This document shows positions 11,501 through 20,130 of a DNA stretch of 64,000 nt, piece after piece. The position numbers and the translations under genes were made by a program. The stretch covers positions 113,892-177,891 of the forward strand of contig JAEOTP010000012.1 in the NCBI GenBank assembly GCA_016839765.1, in the 5' to 3' direction. The notes beneath the pieces were generated by a model. It was not told the DNA's origin. It was given only the letters and a program-made list of their open reading frames with translations, and made no database searches. The stretch is from Promethearchaeota archaeon. GTDB taxonomy: Archaea; Asgardarchaeota; Lokiarchaeia; Sigyniarchaeales; SOKP01. How positions within the stretch are numbered: the stretch's first letter is position 1; each line of letters opens with the position of its first letter.

Positions 11501-12467
11501 CTTCATATTGTATCATTAAACTTGTGTAATGCGACTTATTTGATAATGATAAAATATTGAAGAATTCACTAAATTCTTCAACATCCTCTTGTGAAATCGT
11601 TTGGTTATCTCCTATAAATTGTGAGAGATTACCAAAAATCGTTTCAAAATCGATATTTGTAAACTCTTCAAAGAGATTTTCAATTTCTAAGCTATAAATA
11701 AACGATAAATCTAATGAGTCTAAATTAAAATTTACTTGATTTATTGATTCAAAAAGTTCTTTCTCAAAGAAATCTAATGAATTTAATAGGAAGTATGTAG
11801 AGGAAATATGATGATTCATTAAATATTCTTCACTTGTTAATCGGTTGACATCTAAAGCCTTCCAATATCCATCCATTGGTAAATTGGTTGTTAATTCATG
11901 TAAGAAAATCCCCCAATCTGGATAATATCCGATGAAAGGGAAGAAATTTGGTTCTGAAACGTTTATCATAATTAAGTCAATCTCAAATTTTCTTCTAATT
12001 ATTTCAAGGGCTCTATCAGCTCTCATTTTTGCATCATCTTCATCGAGTTCCTCATCATAATAGAGAAAACCGGAGAAACCATTAAAACTCATTTCGTATT
12101 GATTAGAAAATCCATTTTCATTTAAAACTCTGGGAAATATGCTTGGAGTAATGCCATTTGATGCGCTGAATAAAAGATTACACTGATAAAAAGCTGGATC
12201 TCGGAGATCGAAATGAGGTAATATATTAGTATCATTAGTAAAAAGAGACTGCTTAATTATTGATTTGTTGCCTGCGACAAACGCATTAATTTTTTCAGCG
12301 TATAAATCAGTGCCAGCAACATCAGCTGTTTTTAATGCATTATCTTCTGAAACATTATCAGAGGTTTCTTTAAAACTTAAATTTGAAAAATTTACAATTA
12401 AAATTGGATTAAAAACCATAATTAAGATGCAGATAATTAAGACTTTTCTAACAATATTTTTAAACAT
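8514..12467 (-). CDS. Giant secreted, C-terminally anchored surface protein
   Basis: The 1317-residue protein begins with a basic N-terminus and a hydrophobic core (VLIICILIMVFNPILIV), a signal peptide. It ends with a single membrane helix (FIFIPSLVSLLILTYFLW) followed by a short basic cytoplasmic tail. Between them are an N-terminal globular region of about 480 residues and several beta-sandwich repeats with the feel of CARDB/DUF11-like adhesin modules, for example NLRVGDLNTYTLHFQNIGTN and QIEVGDIITVNVTVVNTGT. Asn and Ser are abundant, and N-glycosylation sequons are frequent. It lies between the permease (18 bases upstream) and the subtilisin (next downstream). It could be a substrate or the extracellular arm of the ABC machine. 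No catalytic motif was seen. Confidence 0.75.
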   Translation of the reverse strand: MFKNIVRKVLIICILIMVFNPILIVNFSNLSFKETSDNVSEDNALKTADVAGTDLYAEKINAFVAGNKSIIKQSLFTNDTNILPHFDLRDPAFYQCNLLFSASNGITPSIFPRVLNENGFSNQYEMSFNGFSGFLYYDEELDEDDAKMRADRALEIIRRKFEIDLIMINVSEPNFFPFIGYYPDWGIFLHELTTNLPMDGYWKALDVNRLTSEEYLMNHHISSTYFLLNSLDFFEKELFESINQVNFNLDSLDLSFIYSLEIENLFEEFTNIDFETIFGNLSQFIGDNQTISQEDVEEFSEFFNILSLSNKSHYTSLMIQYEGLEEAIQKDGINQYSFNLWNALNYSGDALRPSEKIFIALAGAFMSEIDITILCTDIIDATPKYFDLYDFLLEQIELILFYAGVDFDLDTVRDYTFELFWVDKGGIKQNYIKPVNLDDSTDFINFLPILGVQGLPGIPTGIFDPIQDFIVTYLINTSEPNIMIKKELVNENASFGVFKDFSFNITAENIGNETCWGVPTRFPLNLDDILSIITYPLVDANDFKDDLWDSVNKLYPNQYHSLEDFFNYDKDPRIFYFDTQGLGLIDRYYPNINNISNLWPYNKNADDVLADTFTTNSIYDDLLLFELDELQELFTNTYSIWNEENWKLKPGEKISYIYSNFSVDAFDSYTEFYQYNFTIKESFPNLPAIISGFSIMDTNPYMALTNDNESWIIESEEKYINQHELEVSFLFQNLTNIDLINYTLESISITINYTDPLNLLNFEIFNYSIEQYQDLEPFLTSSVNDTSTFSFTNKNGKLDWIFDPYAPNNYTIIVKIRGMDSNVFNVSINDFNIHFSYRDINEYKGQGSRILYSSMTGNVQYVKRSNSISLSTHNMSSIIAFSQLSNYNLRVGDLNTYTLHFQNIGTNIAQDVNISILIPGIIQDNNNFTIKDNYLNYFLPKLAPLEEKEISFTFYVPNSESIFSTVIIYKDTQLIANLNSSELNAKPNEVYLSALVDYYDYFPFVHALEIYLNSSNLAPSIGDLFNLSLNLKNVGPSTFSIEEINFTLGDQFGDLIYASPNHSLSLKNIEFNNIRTLNFTLKKNEWKGYYYPSIAYIDNKDNRIFQILSSTPIVLGNISFLISKSVSQNQIEVGDIITVNVTVVNTGTICIKNVTLSDIISFNQIEFKLIEGNLIKMIDHLEANENISISYKIKSKTQSLVTLKPASIDYYFLSKTKEISNQINVKIIIPTRIQVYFIFIPSLVSLLILTYFLWRTRKYRTKKHEIQRSEMVLFKKGPRESILKIENTLKEQLTKLDQEKDKIPKVIDNSTNNRGGE

Positions 12468-12485
12468 CTTTTAATATATTACCTC

Positions 12486-15400
12486 TTACATTGTTTCTCT
12501 GTAAATATCCACAATCTTTTTCTTACGGACTTTCCTCAATAAAATTTTCATTCCAATCAATGTTGCGATAATTGAAACTAAATATATAGTTATCATATTG
12601 CTTAAGGGGAATATCGGATTATTAGGTAAATTACTCAATACATTTATTGAAGATGATAATAATAATCCTGTTGCCCAGCCCACAATGACCCCCACAGTCC
12701 CACTACTTAACATAATAATTAATGCTTCTATTGTAAATAAATGATTAATCTGTTTTCCTTTTAAACCTAAAGTTCGGATAATGCCTATTTCCTTCTTTCT
12801 TTCTATAATAGTAGAATATGAAGATGATAATAAGCCAAATAAGGAAATAATGATCGTTGCATCAAGCGTTATTGTAAAAAATATATCTAATATTGAAAAA
12901 AATGATGTTTGTAAAATAACAGTTCTTTTAAGGTTAGTAACTTCGAAATCATAATCTCTTTCAAAATCATCTTCTATTAATTCCTCTATTGTCTGTGATG
13001 TTCCCAAGTCATTTGATCTTAATTTAATAAAAATTTTATCAACATAAGGGATGGGAGGTATATCCATAATATCGAGATAATTACTATGCGAAATCATAAC
13101 TCCTCCCATACGAGCAGTTGAACTTGATCTACCAAAATATTCAGAAAATCCTGGCATACTCGCAGCAATACCAACTATTTGAAAGGTATATATTTCACTT
13201 TCTTCTCCTCTTTGCATAAATAAACTGATAAAATTATTTATTGTTAAATCCAAATTTACAGATAATCCTTCTGAAATAATACAAGTATACCCCTTATTAA
13301 TATCAAATAATTGATTAAAAGAATCGTCAATCCCTCCCTTTGTAAGTTCAATATAATTAGTATTTATTGTAGATGTGAATTCCTCATCGATTCCTAATAG
13401 AGTAACTTCTTGTGTAAATAACCCAATATAATCTCCTATTTCTACTGTGAATTCTTTATCCACTTCTGAATATATCTGAGTAAGATGAGAGGGACTTGCA
13501 ATAACACTTGAAACTTTTTCAATACCCTCAATACCAAGTAAAACTTCTTCAAAATCAGTAGTAAGAATTCTTGTAGTGTCTATTGGATATTCAGTCGTTT
13601 GAGATTGAATCATAATATCTTGAGAATAACAAATTTCATTCGAACCTTGAATAATAGCTTGGATACCAAAAGGACCTCCTCCTTGATCCAATCCCTCTTT
13701 TTCTTCCCAACCTGTAGTTTCAATAACTAAATCTGATCCATATGATAAATTTGCTCCCATTTCAACTTGACTAGTAAGAAATTGAATTGCAGCTGCTGTA
13801 AAAATGACAAAAGAGAATGTAAAAGCAAAAGTAATAGTAGTGGTGGCATTTCTTCTTGCATAACGAAATATAAATATTCTATACACAGGAGCTAATTTCT
13901 TAGAAAATAGACGAAATACTTGAATAAAGAATCTTAAAACTAAAGGCATTAATCCCAATCCCGCTAAAGTAGTTCCAATAAGAAACACTATTAAAAGGGC
14001 AATTAAAGTCCCAGCTATTAAAGACATGTCTGCTGAAATTAATATTCTTGGAATTATTAAAAGCACAAAAGCGCCATTTGCTGCTAATATAACTCCCACA
14101 ATAACTAACTTATAATTCACGGAAGCTTTTTGTTGCAGATGATAAAGTGTATCTTCATGGCGATAAGGGTGAATTGACTCAATAAGTTGAAGACGCATTA
14201 CTTTTAAAGCAGGGGACAAACTTACGATTATTCCTACAATGAGACCCATCAAATATGAGATGAGAAGAGACCAAAATGAGATGGAAAAAGCAAAATTTCC
14301 TGCTAAACCAGGGATAGTTTGGCCAGCAACGTTTTCTGCAATGGGTACTATGAGAAATTGAGTTGTTAAATAGGCTCCTAACATACCAAAAATTGTCCCA
14401 AAGTTACATATTAATAATCCTTGGACAAGGACTATCGATAAATTATATTTTTTTGTAGCACCAAGCGTTCTAAAAACCCCAAATTCCCTTATTCTTTCTT
14501 CTACTGAGGTTTTTAATATGCCATTGATTAATACTCCAGAAATTAACATTGATATCATCGATACGAAAACAAAAATGATTGTTATTCCAACACTTAACAG
14601 TTCTGAGAATCCGAGAATCTCGAGTTTTGGTACTTCCACATTATATTGATTTATTCCAATCATTAGGCGAATATCTCCGGCTATTTTTCTTACCCGATCC
14701 TTAGATCCACTTAAATCTCTAGCGTCATAAAATTCATTACCATTTTTGAATGTTAAAATCAATTCGTTAGATCTACCTTGAAAAGTTGCATTCCCAAAAA
14801 TTTCATAAAGTGTTTCAACATCTACTATAATTAAAGGCCTATTTGTATATGAATATGGAAATTTCAACTGAAAATCAAATATTTTATCAATAGTAAAATT
14901 TTGTATTCTATAATAACTCACATTCCCGTGGTATAATCTCATTCTAATTTCTATTGTATCATTAACAGCATACTTAATAATATCATTAAATTTATAGTAA
15001 ATTGCGCAATGATACAAGGGCAAAGATGGTAATTCAAGTAATTGGGTCGTTTCTGGCTTAACAAACGCCCCAAAATTTATTTCATTTTCTAATGTGAAGT
15101 TAATTCCTGAAATGAACACAGTTGTTCTCTGGTTAGTAAGAAGAGATGACTCAAAACCCTCAGAAATATTTATATTTCCCCATAAATCCATACGTGGTAC
15201 GAAATTTCCAATTTCATCAAAATTTGATCTAATAGAATCGATTAATGGGTTAAATTCAAAATAATTTGATCGATCTTCAGGCTCATTATGGTAATGCCTA
15301 ACACTTATTTTCATATCGGCATTTCCAGCATCAATCGCCATATAATCGATGTATGTAACGGCTATAGAATCAGATAAAAATAGGACTATCGCTAATAATC

Positions 15401-15500
15401 CCACAGAAATCATTACACCAAAGATTCCGACTATAGTTCGTACTTTTTGCTTTCCTAAGTCCTTAAAAGCATATTTAAATACTAATTTGATATTTGACAT
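12486..15500 (-). CDS. FtsX/MacB-type ABC transporter permease, large (1004 aa)
   Basis: This is a second FtsX-type permease with the same layout as the one at 793-3768. It has an N-terminal helix (IVGIFGVMISVGLLAIVLFL), a large external domain to about residue 285, a three-helix FtsX block with the EERIREFGVFRTLGATKK loop, a two-helix bridge, a second half with an external domain, and a final three-helix FtsX block with ERKKEIGIIRTLGLKGKQ. That loop is where the ATPase couples in this family. It follows the ATPase gene by 36 bases, so it is the obvious first partner of it. With the second permease a heterodimer is possible; two separate homodimers sharing one ATPase are equally possible. Confidence 0.88.
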   Translation of the reverse strand: MSNIKLVFKYAFKDLGKQKVRTIVGIFGVMISVGLLAIVLFLSDSIAVTYIDYMAIDAGNADMKISVRHYHNEPEDRSNYFEFNPLIDSIRSNFDEIGNFVPRMDLWGNINISEGFESSLLTNQRTTVFISGINFTLENEINFGAFVKPETTQLLELPSLPLYHCAIYYKFNDIIKYAVNDTIEIRMRLYHGNVSYYRIQNFTIDKIFDFQLKFPYSYTNRPLIIVDVETLYEIFGNATFQGRSNELILTFKNGNEFYDARDLSGSKDRVRKIAGDIRLMIGINQYNVEVPKLEILGFSELLSVGITIIFVFVSMISMLISGVLINGILKTSVEERIREFGVFRTLGATKKYNLSIVLVQGLLICNFGTIFGMLGAYLTTQFLIVPIAENVAGQTIPGLAGNFAFSISFWSLLISYLMGLIVGIIVSLSPALKVMRLQLIESIHPYRHEDTLYHLQQKASVNYKLVIVGVILAANGAFVLLIIPRILISADMSLIAGTLIALLIVFLIGTTLAGLGLMPLVLRFFIQVFRLFSKKLAPVYRIFIFRYARRNATTTITFAFTFSFVIFTAAAIQFLTSQVEMGANLSYGSDLVIETTGWEEKEGLDQGGGPFGIQAIIQGSNEICYSQDIMIQSQTTEYPIDTTRILTTDFEEVLLGIEGIEKVSSVIASPSHLTQIYSEVDKEFTVEIGDYIGLFTQEVTLLGIDEEFTSTINTNYIELTKGGIDDSFNQLFDINKGYTCIISEGLSVNLDLTINNFISLFMQRGEESEIYTFQIVGIAASMPGFSEYFGRSSSTARMGGVMISHSNYLDIMDIPPIPYVDKIFIKLRSNDLGTSQTIEELIEDDFERDYDFEVTNLKRTVILQTSFFSILDIFFTITLDATIIISLFGLLSSSYSTIIERKKEIGIIRTLGLKGKQINHLFTIEALIIMLSSGTVGVIVGWATGLLLSSSINVLSNLPNNPIFPLSNMITIYLVSIIATLIGMKILLRKVRKKKIVDIYRETM

Positions 15501-15536
15501 TTATCACAAAAGTTTATAAATTAAAATTATACAAAT

Positions 15537-16715
15537 TTACTGGAGGATGAGTAAATCTCCTTCTACTTTTCCATTAATATTATTTTCTTTTAATAATTCT
15601 CTTAAAATATCATCAAAATGCTCTGGTAAATTCATAATAATCGGAGTTGGAACACTAGTCTTAATATCATTTACATTTATTTCCGTTTTACCTTGATTAG
15701 CAAATAAATATCTAAAAATCATACCCTTACATTTTTCTTTATTTATTTCAGCTTCCTGTTTCCTTTTTAATTCCATTACAGCTGTTTCTTTCAAACCACC
15801 CACCTTTCCTTCATGTGTTAACTTTCCATCTCTCATATGAAAAACTCTCGTGGCGAACTCTGAAACCGCCGCATCATGGCTCACAGCTATAAATGTTGCA
15901 CCTCTTCTATTTAAATCTCTAAGAAGATTTAAAATCATAACTCCCGTTTTGCTATCAAGGTCTCCTGTAGGTTCATCCAATATTACAATAGCAGGATCGT
16001 TTGCAAAAGCTCTTGCTATAGCCACTCTTTGTTGCTCTCCACCTGATAGTTCTGATGGAGTATGATGAGCTCTTTCTTCAAGTTCAACAAGCCTTAATAA
16101 ATCAAGTGCTTTTTTCCTTTTACCTCTCCTACTTAATTTACCGGAAAAATGCAAAGGGACCATCACATTTTCTTGAGCAGTCATTTGAGGTAAAAGATTA
16201 TAAAATTGGAAAACAAAACCGATACTTTCTTTTCGAATATCTGCTAAATCATTGTCATTAAGCATTGAGATATTTTTACCCTCCAAAAAGATTTTTCCTC
16301 TTGTTGGAGTGTCCAAGCCACCAATTAAATTAAGTAATGTTGTTTTTCCACTTCCGCTCGGACCCATTATATCTATAAAATCTCTTTTATCAATAGTTAA
16401 GTCAACACCTCGGAGTGCGGCTACGGCTGTTGTTCCTAATAAGTAAGTTTTATGTAGGTTCTCAGCAACTATTAAATGAGCATAATCTTTTCCTATATCT
16501 CTTCCATGTTTAATATCTTCTTTAAGTTGCTTTCTCTCTTCGCGAGAAATGCTGAGCATTTCCAATTTTTGTTTTTTAATCTCGTCTTTTTGCTTTCTAT
16601 TTTGCCATTTTTTAAAATCATTGCTTACTTTTCCTTTCCAAATTGCCAATTTTCCTGTTTCTTGTTCATATTCTTCCATTTCCGGGCTTTTTTTCATATT
16701 AGAATCTTCAGACAT
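15537..16715 (-). CDS. ABC transporter ATPase, LolD/MacB-type, with N- and C-terminal extensions
   Basis: The 392-residue protein carries the usual LolD-like core: Walker A GPSGSGKTT (residues 118-126), Q-loop FVFQFYNLLPQ, signature LSGGEQQR, Walker B AIVILDEPTGDLDS and an H-loop SHD. Compared with the usual 220-240 residues it has about 80 extra at the N-terminus, a highly charged likely coiled coil (KWQNRKQKDEIKKQKLEML), and about 75 at the C-terminus. It is the first gene of the five-gene operon, with no gene for 208 bases upstream. It powers one or both FtsX permeases. The extensions are not part of the standard family and might mediate contact with cytoplasmic partners. Confidence 0.92.
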   Translation of the reverse strand: MSEDSNMKKSPEMEEYEQETGKLAIWKGKVSNDFKKWQNRKQKDEIKKQKLEMLSISREERKQLKEDIKHGRDIGKDYAHLIVAENLHKTYLLGTTAVAALRGVDLTIDKRDFIDIMGPSGSGKTTLLNLIGGLDTPTRGKIFLEGKNISMLNDNDLADIRKESIGFVFQFYNLLPQMTAQENVMVPLHFSGKLSRRGKRKKALDLLRLVELEERAHHTPSELSGGEQQRVAIARAFANDPAIVILDEPTGDLDSKTGVMILNLLRDLNRRGATFIAVSHDAAVSEFATRVFHMRDGKLTHEGKVGGLKETAVMELKRKQEAEINKEKCKGMIFRYLFANQGKTEINVNDIKTSVPTPIIMNLPEHFDDILRELLKENNINGKVEGDLLILQ

Positions 16716-16923
16716 GGTTTTTTACCTAAATAGATTAATTTAAAGTGAGATCAGTAATTGTTAAAGTTATTATAATTTAATAATGAAATTATCTTAATTT
16801 CTTTTTTTATATTCTTAGGTTTAAGTGAATACTTTTAATTTTTTAAACCTTCAGATTCTAATAAAATAGAACTATAGAGCCATTTCTTTAATTAATCCAT
16901 AAAACAAGTCTAATATAAAATTT

Positions 16924-17667
16924 TTAAACTTTTTCAAATAGATTACTATTTTCTTTTAAATACCTAAGAATAATTTCGCTTAATTCTTTTTCAGCATCCT
17001 TTTTCGTGTTAAATTGGCTAGATTCTAAATTTAATGGAATCTTTAATATCTCCTTTTCATTCTGATCTAATAATTTTGGATTTTTGGCAATCCATCGAAG
17101 ATTATGTTGGGGCCCTAATTTCTCATATTCATATCTAATATTAGGAGTTAATTTTAACTTATTTTGTAAAAATTCTAATAATTCATTTTTAGAAAAATTA
17201 GATGATTCTTCAATAAAGAGATCCCAATTTTCTATGAAACGATCTATGATTTTTTGTTCCACTAATTTTAAATTATAATTAGAATCGATATAAAGGGCCC
17301 CGCAAATGGCTTCAAAAACATCTGCAAGGATAGAAGTGCCTTCTACACTTTGTTTTTTAGAGGAAAAAATATAGTTAATTAACCTCATATTTGAGGCGAT
17401 TTTCGAAAATGTGCGATTATTTTCTAAACATTGTTTAGTTTTAGTTAATTTTCCGGGATCATTTTCTCCTTCATTATAAATTTTAAGACTAAAAATCAAT
17501 TTAATAATCGAATCTCCTAGGGTTTCTAGAATCTCATAATGTGGTAAATCGTTTTCGTTTCCATATTGTGGAGTTGTTAATGCTTGAAGCAGAATTTCAG
17601 AATTATTAAATTTATAATCAATGAATTTTTGAAACTCTATTAATTTAAGCTCAATTTGCTTATTCAT
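16924..17667 (-). CDS. rnc: Ribonuclease III
   Basis: The 247-residue protein has the size and two-domain order of bacterial RNase III, which cleaves double-stranded RNA. The RNase III signature is HYEILETLGDSII, keeping the Glu and Asp metal ligands (consensus ERLEFLGDS). The second acidic pair is in DVFEAICGALYID. The C-terminal 80 residues begin KNELLEFLQNKL and end KKDAEKELSEIIL, fitting a dsRNA-binding domain. All four catalytic acidic residues appear present, so it is probably active. It is divergent from the coiled-coil gene at 17728 across a 60-base spacer. RNase III is absent from most archaea, so this gene points to an Asgard or otherwise unusual lineage. Confidence 0.87.
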   Translation of the reverse strand: MNKQIELKLIEFQKFIDYKFNNSEILLQALTTPQYGNENDLPHYEILETLGDSIIKLIFSLKIYNEGENDPGKLTKTKQCLENNRTFSKIASNMRLINYIFSSKKQSVEGTSILADVFEAICGALYIDSNYNLKLVEQKIIDRFIENWDLFIEESSNFSKNELLEFLQNKLKLTPNIRYEYEKLGPQHNLRWIAKNPKLLDQNEKEILKIPLNLESSQFNTKKDAEKELSEIILRYLKENSNLFEKV

Positions 17668-17727
17668 AATCCTAACTATAAATATATTAAGAAAAATTTA
17701 AAAACTTAAACAAAACTAATTTATTAT
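17668..17727. promoter_or_regulatory. Divergent promoter region between RNase III and the coiled-coil gene
   Basis: The 60-base spacer contains a TATA-like TTTAAAAAC at about 17697-17705, about 22 bases before the plus-strand ATG at 17728. It also has an A/T box reading ATATTTATA toward the minus-strand gene. The tight spacing suggests leaderless or near-leaderless transcripts, which are common in archaea. This is a sequence impression only. Confidence 0.4.
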
Positions 17728-18153
17728 ATGGAAAAAGATAAGCTTGATGAAACCCTCTCAACTATTAAATCTATTGATAAAAAAAAAATAGAAATGGAAA
17801 AAAATCTATCTGAATTACCTATTTTATCCAGAAAGGAAATGCTTATAGAAATAACAAACGATATTATAAAGCAACATAAGATTTTACATGAGGAGGGTTT
17901 CTCGAAAGAGAGTGCTTTTATATCTGAGCCTAGTGAGGCAGACTCTATTTCAGTTATTCTTGATGATTTAATTTCAAATATTAAAAAAACCCCTTCGAAG
18001 AAGATAATATACCTACGATTATTTTTAGATAGATTTCATGAAATTTCTGAACAAGATAAAAATGTAATAATTCAATCTATAAAGGATGAGCATCCAGAAA
18101 AATTAAAAGAAAAAATACTCCCTTTAATTAGTGTATTTAAATTAGAAACTTAG
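17728..18153 (+). CDS. Hypothetical charged, helical protein (141 aa)
   Basis: I do not recognise the family. The protein is Lys/Glu/Ile rich and mostly helical by appearance. A coiled-coil-like N-terminal 35 residues (DETLSTIKSIDKKKIEMEKN) is followed by IKQHKILHEEGFSKESAF and a C-terminal helical part. It has no Cys pairs, membrane segment or signal peptide. It is transcribed away from RNase III from a shared 60-base spacer and converges on the SCP2-like gene 36 bases later. The start is the only ATG near a good promoter-like box. Codon and residue use match the neighbours, so it is probably a real gene. Confidence 0.65.
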   Translation: MEKDKLDETLSTIKSIDKKKIEMEKNLSELPILSRKEMLIEITNDIIKQHKILHEEGFSKESAFISEPSEADSISVILDDLISNIKKTPSKKIIYLRLFLDRFHEISEQDKNVIIQSIKDEHPEKLKEKILPLISVFKLET

Positions 18154-18189
18154 AATTTTAAATAATAAGGAAATTTGGAATTGATACTT

Positions 18190-18585
18190 TTAATATTCAA
18201 ACAATTTAAGTAAAACCAATACGTTTTTAATTCCTCTTATTTTCATTCTTCCTGTAAGGATTTTTCCAACTATACTCCCCATTGAAATGTCTTCTCCTCC
18301 TAATAAATCTACAAATATTTGAGTTTTCGCTTGTAATAATCCATCCCAACCAACTACTTTCTTTTTTATATTTTCTTTTGGTTTGTTTTCGATACCCTCA
18401 ATATAGACACTTCCTTTATCAATTACCAATAAAGCCGCATATTTGCCATCTTTTGCATTTAACAGAATTTTGAGTTCAGTATCCTTAAAGTCCTCTTTGA
18501 ATTTTTCGATGCTATTTAGCGGCTCTACTTGCTTTGCTACTACTCCTGCAAATCCTTTTAATCTTTTCTTCTTTTCCTCACTCAT
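18190..18585 (-). CDS. SCP2 sterol-binding-domain-like protein
   Basis: At 131 residues it fits a stand-alone SCP2 (sterol carrier protein 2) fold, which binds lipids or acyl-CoA in a hydrophobic tunnel. The C-terminal segment SMGSIVGKILTGRMKIRGIK with an alternating Leu/Val tail resembles the family signature in which a small-residue stretch is followed by G-x-(I/V)-K-x-x-G. The middle part has the expected beta pattern (AALLVIDKGSVYIEG). There is no signal peptide. Its role is unknown; lipid or acyl-CoA handling is an inference from the family. Confidence 0.6.
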   Translation of the reverse strand: MSEEKKKRLKGFAGVVAKQVEPLNSIEKFKEDFKDTELKILLNAKDGKYAALLVIDKGSVYIEGIENKPKENIKKKVVGWDGLLQAKTQIFVDLLGGEDISMGSIVGKILTGRMKIRGIKNVLVLLKLFEY

Positions 18586-18738
18586 TAATATCCGCTCATT
18601 CTATTTTTTTTCTATTTAGTAATTAATTAAATCTAATATGATTTAAAGCTTTAAAAATTACAAAACTTTTAAATATTCTAGGTCAAAAGAAAGAACATGT
18701 AATGAACTAATTAAGCACAGATCCCCTAATTACCTGCG

Positions 18739-18993
18739 CTAATAACCATCAGCTTCTGAGATGTCAAAGAGATCCTCATAAGCCTTACGGTCTTCACCAG
18801 AAATCCTCTCTCCTCTCAATCCTTCTTTAATAATAATTGGAGCGGACTCTTTTTCATCATGTTTAATTGTTTTGACTAATTTGTAATCGTCTGGAGAATT
18901 TTTATCTAGTTCAAATTCTTGGTCACACGCTTTACAAAACAGTTTCTTTTTTTTCGGGATTAAGATATTGTCACAATTCGGGCAAAATCTCAT
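18739..18993 (-). CDS. Small zinc-ribbon protein resembling the N-terminal half of TFS/Rpb9
   Basis: The 84-residue protein opens MRFCPNCDNILIPKKKKLFC and continues CKACDQEFEL, giving a CPNC...CKAC zinc ribbon exactly as at the start of archaeal transcription factor S and RNA polymerase subunit M/Rpb9. TFS is normally about 105-110 residues with a second zinc ribbon carrying the catalytic Asp-Glu pair. Here the protein ends after an acidic segment (KAYEDLFDISEADGY) with no second ribbon. It may be an Rpb9-like RNA polymerase subunit or a regulatory relative that cannot stimulate cleavage. It sits alone on the minus strand. Confidence 0.65.
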   Translation of the reverse strand: MRFCPNCDNILIPKKKKLFCKACDQEFELDKNSPDDYKLVKTIKHDEKESAPIIIKEGLRGERISGEDRKAYEDLFDISEADGY

Positions 18994-19293
18994 CTTTCCG
19001 TGATCACCTTTTTAATGCTATAAATACTTTTCTATTCAGTTCATTTTTTTAAATTCAGAAATAATAAAAACGTATAATACTTATAAATTTAATTGAAACC
19101 GATAATAATGTGACTCATTCAAATATATAAATTTTTCTTTCACATCAAAGTTGTATTATTATATCTTTGATAATTCTATAATCTCAAAAATTAAGTTCGA
19201 CGGTTCTATTTTTACATAGATAAGTAATTAAGTAAAACTATTTAAAAATTTGAAGGTTTTAAATCATATGTTCATTATGTATTTTGATTATAT
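18994..19293. other. Intergenic region without a recognisable gene
   Basis: This 300-base A/T-rich gap separates two divergent genes. I see no long open frame, RNA gene or repeat in it. Its only notable element is a TATA-like box near the right end, listed separately. Confidence 0.6.
19238..19250 (+). promoter_or_regulatory. Putative TATA box of the phosphodiesterase gene
   Basis: TTTAAAAA at 19241-19248 is preceded by an A-rich stretch that could serve as a BRE. It lies about 46 bases before the ATG at 19294, which would put transcription start near 19270 and leave a short leader. Assigned by eye only. Confidence 0.4.
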
Positions 19294-20013
19294 ATGAAAG
19301 TTGACAAATCTAAAATCTTAATTATTGGACATAAAGGAGCAAGTAAAAGTGAACCTGAAAACACATTAAGATCCTTTAGAAAAGCAATTGAGCTTCAAGC
19401 AGATTATATTGAATTAGACGTTCAAGTATCAAAGGATGGAGAAATAGTCGTAATCCATGACTATGAAATTTCAAAATTAACTGGTCATAGTGGCAATGTT
19501 AAAGAAATGACTCTTGATGAATTAAAACAATTAAACATTGGAGAAGGTGAGAAAATTCCAACTTTACAAGAAGTAATTATGCTAGCACAAGGGGAAATTG
19601 GATTACAAATTGAGATAAAGGTCGAGAAAATTGGAAAAAAAATTATTGAAATGTTAAGAGATGCAAGTCTTATCGAGTCCACTATTATTAGTTCATTTAT
19701 ACATCACGAATTAGTAAAAATTAAAAAGTTAGAGCCCGAGATTAAATTAGGTGCGCTAATTTCTGAAAGAATTTCAGAGCCAAGAGATTTAACAAACGCC
19801 ACAAAGAGAGTTATAAAGAAAAAACTTTTTGCGATTCATCCCTATTTTGCTGGAGTTAATAGAGAATTGATAGAATTCGCACATAATAATAACTTAAAGG
19901 TTAATGTGTGGACATTAAATGATAAACCAGATATGGAAAGATTAATAAAACTTGGAGTCGATGGTATAATCACTAACGACATAGCCTTAGCAAAAGAATT
20001 GCTGGGCCGTTGA
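19294..20013 (+). CDS. Glycerophosphodiester phosphodiesterase (GDPD family)
   Basis: The 239-residue protein has the GDPD TIM-barrel signature: IIGHKGASKSEPENTLRSF, then ELDVQVSKDGEIVVIHD, where the two His and the Glu-x-Asp provide general acid/base and metal ligands. The usual HRGA is HKGA here, a conservative change. IEIKVEK and a C-terminal VNVWTLNDK...GVDGIITND close the barrel as in the family. It hydrolyses glycerophosphodiesters to sn-glycerol phosphate and an alcohol. There is no signal peptide, so a cytosolic role in lipid head-group turnover is likely. Substrate in an ether-lipid archaeon is uncertain. Confidence 0.88.
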   Translation: MKVDKSKILIIGHKGASKSEPENTLRSFRKAIELQADYIELDVQVSKDGEIVVIHDYEISKLTGHSGNVKEMTLDELKQLNIGEGEKIPTLQEVIMLAQGEIGLQIEIKVEKIGKKIIEMLRDASLIESTIISSFIHHELVKIKKLEPEIKLGALISERISEPRDLTNATKRVIKKKLFAIHPYFAGVNRELIEFAHNNNLKVNVWTLNDKPDMERLIKLGVDGIITNDIALAKELLGR

Positions 20014-20130
20014 TCTTAATATCAATTTACATATTCTCCTCTTAATTCCATTGCTTTAAAAAATTATTTTAGCAAAAGATTATTATATCAATTAATTTTT
20101 ACTTAAAAAAAAAATCTCTTATTTTTTACA

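Noticed and set aside
16055-16743. Several plus-strand frames opposite the ABC ATPase
   Set aside because: The ATPase motifs on the minus strand are unambiguous, so these are antisense shadows.
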